From: Actinomycetes bacterium
GTDB taxonomy: Bacteria > Actinomycetota > Acidimicrobiia > IMCC26256 > Chersky-534
Reading direction: 5' to 3'
Assembly (NCBI GenBank): GCA_025463865.1
Contig: JAODBH010000108.1
Location: forward strand, 1 to 33,238
Length of the DNA: 33,238 nt
Part shown: positions 32,186-33,238 of the stretch, one piece after another
Position numbering within the stretch: position 1 is the first letter of the stretch
Layout of the letters: each line of letters begins with the position of its first letter
Notes under the pieces: model-generated
What the model was told of the DNA's origin: nothing
Seen by the model: only the letters and a program-made list of their open reading frames with translations
Databases searched by the model: none
Position numbers and translations under genes: made by a program

Positions 32186-32593
32186 CTATTCGCCGCGGGA
32201 CGTGCCGAACGTCCCCGTTGCCCCGGGGGTCCTGTCGTCGTCCAACGCGACGAGCATGCGCCGCAACGCCACCTCGCGGTAGGCGTCGTCGATCACCGCC
32301 TCGATCTCGCCCCACGGAACGCGACGGTCGAGCCGGACGCCGACCCAGCCCCGGGTACCCACGTAGGCGGGGACGAAGTAGCCCCTTGGGTTGTCGTGGA
32401 CGTACGCGCTCTGGGCCCCCGGCGGCGCCGCGCACCAAACCGCGAGACGGCCGTCGCCGTGGTGGTCGTCGTGGTACATGAGGAACGACTTCTTCCCGGC
32501 GAAGAAGGTGGGCGCGGCGTGACTGGGCCGCTCCGTGGTCTCCGGGTAGGCGAGGCAGATGGCGCGTACGCGGATGAGAGGGTCGACCGCCAT
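32186..32593 (-). CDS. MmcQ/YjbR-family protein
   Basis: 135 aa CyaY-like alpha+beta fold. MAVDPLIRVRAICLAYPETTERPSHAAPTFFAGKKSFLMYH contains the family features LPEVxE-H and F-GKK-F, followed by LAVWCAAPP, a YFVPAYVGTRGWVGVRLD strand pair and the helix WGEIEAVIDDAYREVA. The family is often labelled 'DNA-binding' by fold, but a biochemical role is not established. It is cytosolic. The ATG at 32593 is the natural family start. It converges with the sulfatase (26 bp between stops) and is divergent from the F420-dependent enzyme, with a 47 bp shared promoter region. Confidence 0.88.
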   Translation of the reverse strand: MAVDPLIRVRAICLAYPETTERPSHAAPTFFAGKKSFLMYHDDHHGDGRLAVWCAAPPGAQSAYVHDNPRGYFVPAYVGTRGWVGVRLDRRVPWGEIEAVIDDAYREVALRRMLVALDDDRTPGATGTFGTSRGE

Positions 32594-32640
32594 CGCGACA
32601 TTCTGCCCGGTAGGCGGCGGGTTTCTGAAACCATGACGGC

Positions 32641-33063
32641 ATGGACGAGGCGCGCGCGTGGGACCTGCTCGGCAACGCGCGGCACGGGGTGCTCGCCACC
32701 ACCGGCCCGCGGGCGATCGACCTGGTGCCCATCTGCTTCGCCGTCCTCGCGCCGCGGGTTTACCTCGCGATCGACGCGGTGAAGCCGAAGCGGGACCTCC
32801 GCCCGCAGCGCCTCGCGAACATCGCCCTCGACCCGCAGGTCAGCCTGCTCGTCGACCACTACGAGGACGACGACTGGGACCGCCTGTGGTGGGTCCGCGC
32901 CTCGGGTCGTGCCACCGAGATCGCGGGCCCCGAGGCCGAGGTCGCCCTCGACGCGCTCGCTTCCCGGTACCGCCAGTACGCCGACGCCCGGCCGCCCGGA
33001 CCCGTCGTCCGCATCGACGTCGACCGCGTCCAGGGCTGGTCCGCCGACCCGGGCGGGATCTGA
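32641..33063 (+). CDS. PPOX-class F420-dependent oxidoreductase (TIGR03668 type)
   Basis: 140 aa split beta-barrel flavin/deazaflavin-binding protein. ARHGVLATTGPRAIDLVPICFAV is the F420/FMN-binding strand pair, then AIDAVKPK...RLANIALDPQVSLLVDHYEDDDWDRLWWVRASGRATEI is highly characteristic of this subfamily (LLVDHY, W-x2-LWWVR). The C-terminus (YRQYADARPPGPVVRIDVDRVQGW) completes the barrel. Such small proteins transfer electrons from F420H2 or bind F420; substrates are mostly unknown. With the Fgd-like enzyme at 5.5 kb it indicates that the host makes F420. The ATG is at 32641; no clear ribosome-binding site. It may share a promoter region with the divergent MmcQ gene. Confidence 0.9.
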   Translation: MDEARAWDLLGNARHGVLATTGPRAIDLVPICFAVLAPRVYLAIDAVKPKRDLRPQRLANIALDPQVSLLVDHYEDDDWDRLWWVRASGRATEIAGPEAEVALDALASRYRQYADARPPGPVVRIDVDRVQGWSADPGGI

Positions 33064-33082
33064 GTGCGCATACGCTCCGGCG

Positions 33083-33238
33083 GTGTCGTCCCGCTTCGCG
33101 ACCGAGACCGCCGTCACCGCCGCGCCGGGCGCGCTCGGGCGGTTCCGGGCGCGCGTCGACGAGGGCTGGTCGATCGGGGAGCAGCCGAACGGGGGTTACC
33201 TCGCGGCGACGCTGCTGCGGGCGATCGTCGCGGTGAGC
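33083..33238 (+). CDS. Thioesterase-family protein, N-terminal fragment (runs off window)
   Basis: 52 codons from a GTG at 33083 stay open to the end of the window. The translated part (SSRFATETAVTAAPGALGRF, then RARVDEGWSIGEQPNGGYLAATLLRA) matches the start of acyl-CoA-thioesterase-like hotdog proteins: a first beta strand, then W-x-I-x3-PNGGYLAA and a helix. It is likely a TesB-like or related acyl-CoA-binding enzyme. Only the first part is visible, so active-site residues cannot be checked. The gap to the upstream gene is 19 bp, suggesting one transcript with the F420-dependent enzyme. Confidence 0.7.
   Translation, partial: MSSRFATETAVTAAPGALGRFRARVDEGWSIGEQPNGGYLAATLLRAIVAVS

Noticed and set aside
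29643-32732. A 1029-codon open frame antisense to the sulfatase
   Set aside because: Arg/Asp/Val/Gly-rich composition without any domain, and it runs across several real genes. It is an effect of high GC.

Overview
This 33.2 kb window is very GC-rich and densely coding on both strands. It has the gene content of a high-GC actinobacterium. Markers are two coenzyme F420-dependent oxidoreductases, an HU protein with a long Lys/Ala/Pro tail, DUF2630, DUF3054, DUF2252 and MMPL proteins, many GTG starts and U-tail-less hairpins at gene ends. An uncultured Acidimicrobiia-like lineage is my best guess, but there is no rRNA or other phylogenetic marker here, so that is inference. I saw no tRNA, rRNA, CRISPR array, transposase, integrase or phage gene, and the window reads as chromosomal backbone.

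Layout. 1-6.5 kb: the end of a CYTH-CHAD protein, 6-phosphogluconate dehydrogenase (minus), a divergent alpha/beta-hydrolase lipoprotein, then a translationally coupled pair made of a 3-hydroxyisobutyrate-dehydrogenase-like enzyme and an F420-dependent Fgd-like enzyme. 6.5-10.8 kb: an FdhF/YdeP molybdopterin oxidoreductase (minus), an ECF-type sigma factor overlapping a single-TM partner, and a secreted-repeat gene that appears frameshifted. 10.9-18.9 kb is a long minus-strand block: acyl-CoA dehydrogenase, a conserved hypothetical, HU, two ferritin-like exported proteins, an HdeD-like membrane protein, two overlapping double-hotdog proteins, DUF3054 and DUF2237. 18.9-23.2 kb is mainly plus strand: DUF2630, an MBL-fold hydrolase, an NTF2-like protein, a divergent ketol-acid-reductoisomerase homologue and an amidohydrolase-fold protein. 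23.2-33.2 kb: a GNAT, an MMPL transporter, DUF2252, a Leu/Asp-repeat protein coupled to an RDD membrane protein, a multi-pass membrane protein convergent with and overlapping RDD, an arylsulfatase, an MmcQ/YjbR protein, a second F420-dependent (PPOX-class) enzyme and the first 52 codons of a thioesterase-like gene.

How the genes fit together. No single large biosynthetic or defence system is visible. The best candidates for undescribed biology are small: (i) the KARI-like protein at 20.7 kb, which keeps two metal ligands but has lost the catalytic His and Lys; (ii) the amidohydrolase-fold protein at 22.4 kb, which has lost three His ligands; (iii) the 9-residue Leu/Asp repeat protein coupled to RDD; (iv) the HIBDH/Fgd-like coupled pair near gnd; and (v) the tandem exported ferritin-like proteins with unusually long N-regions. 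Functions are read from motifs by eye; no database search was run.
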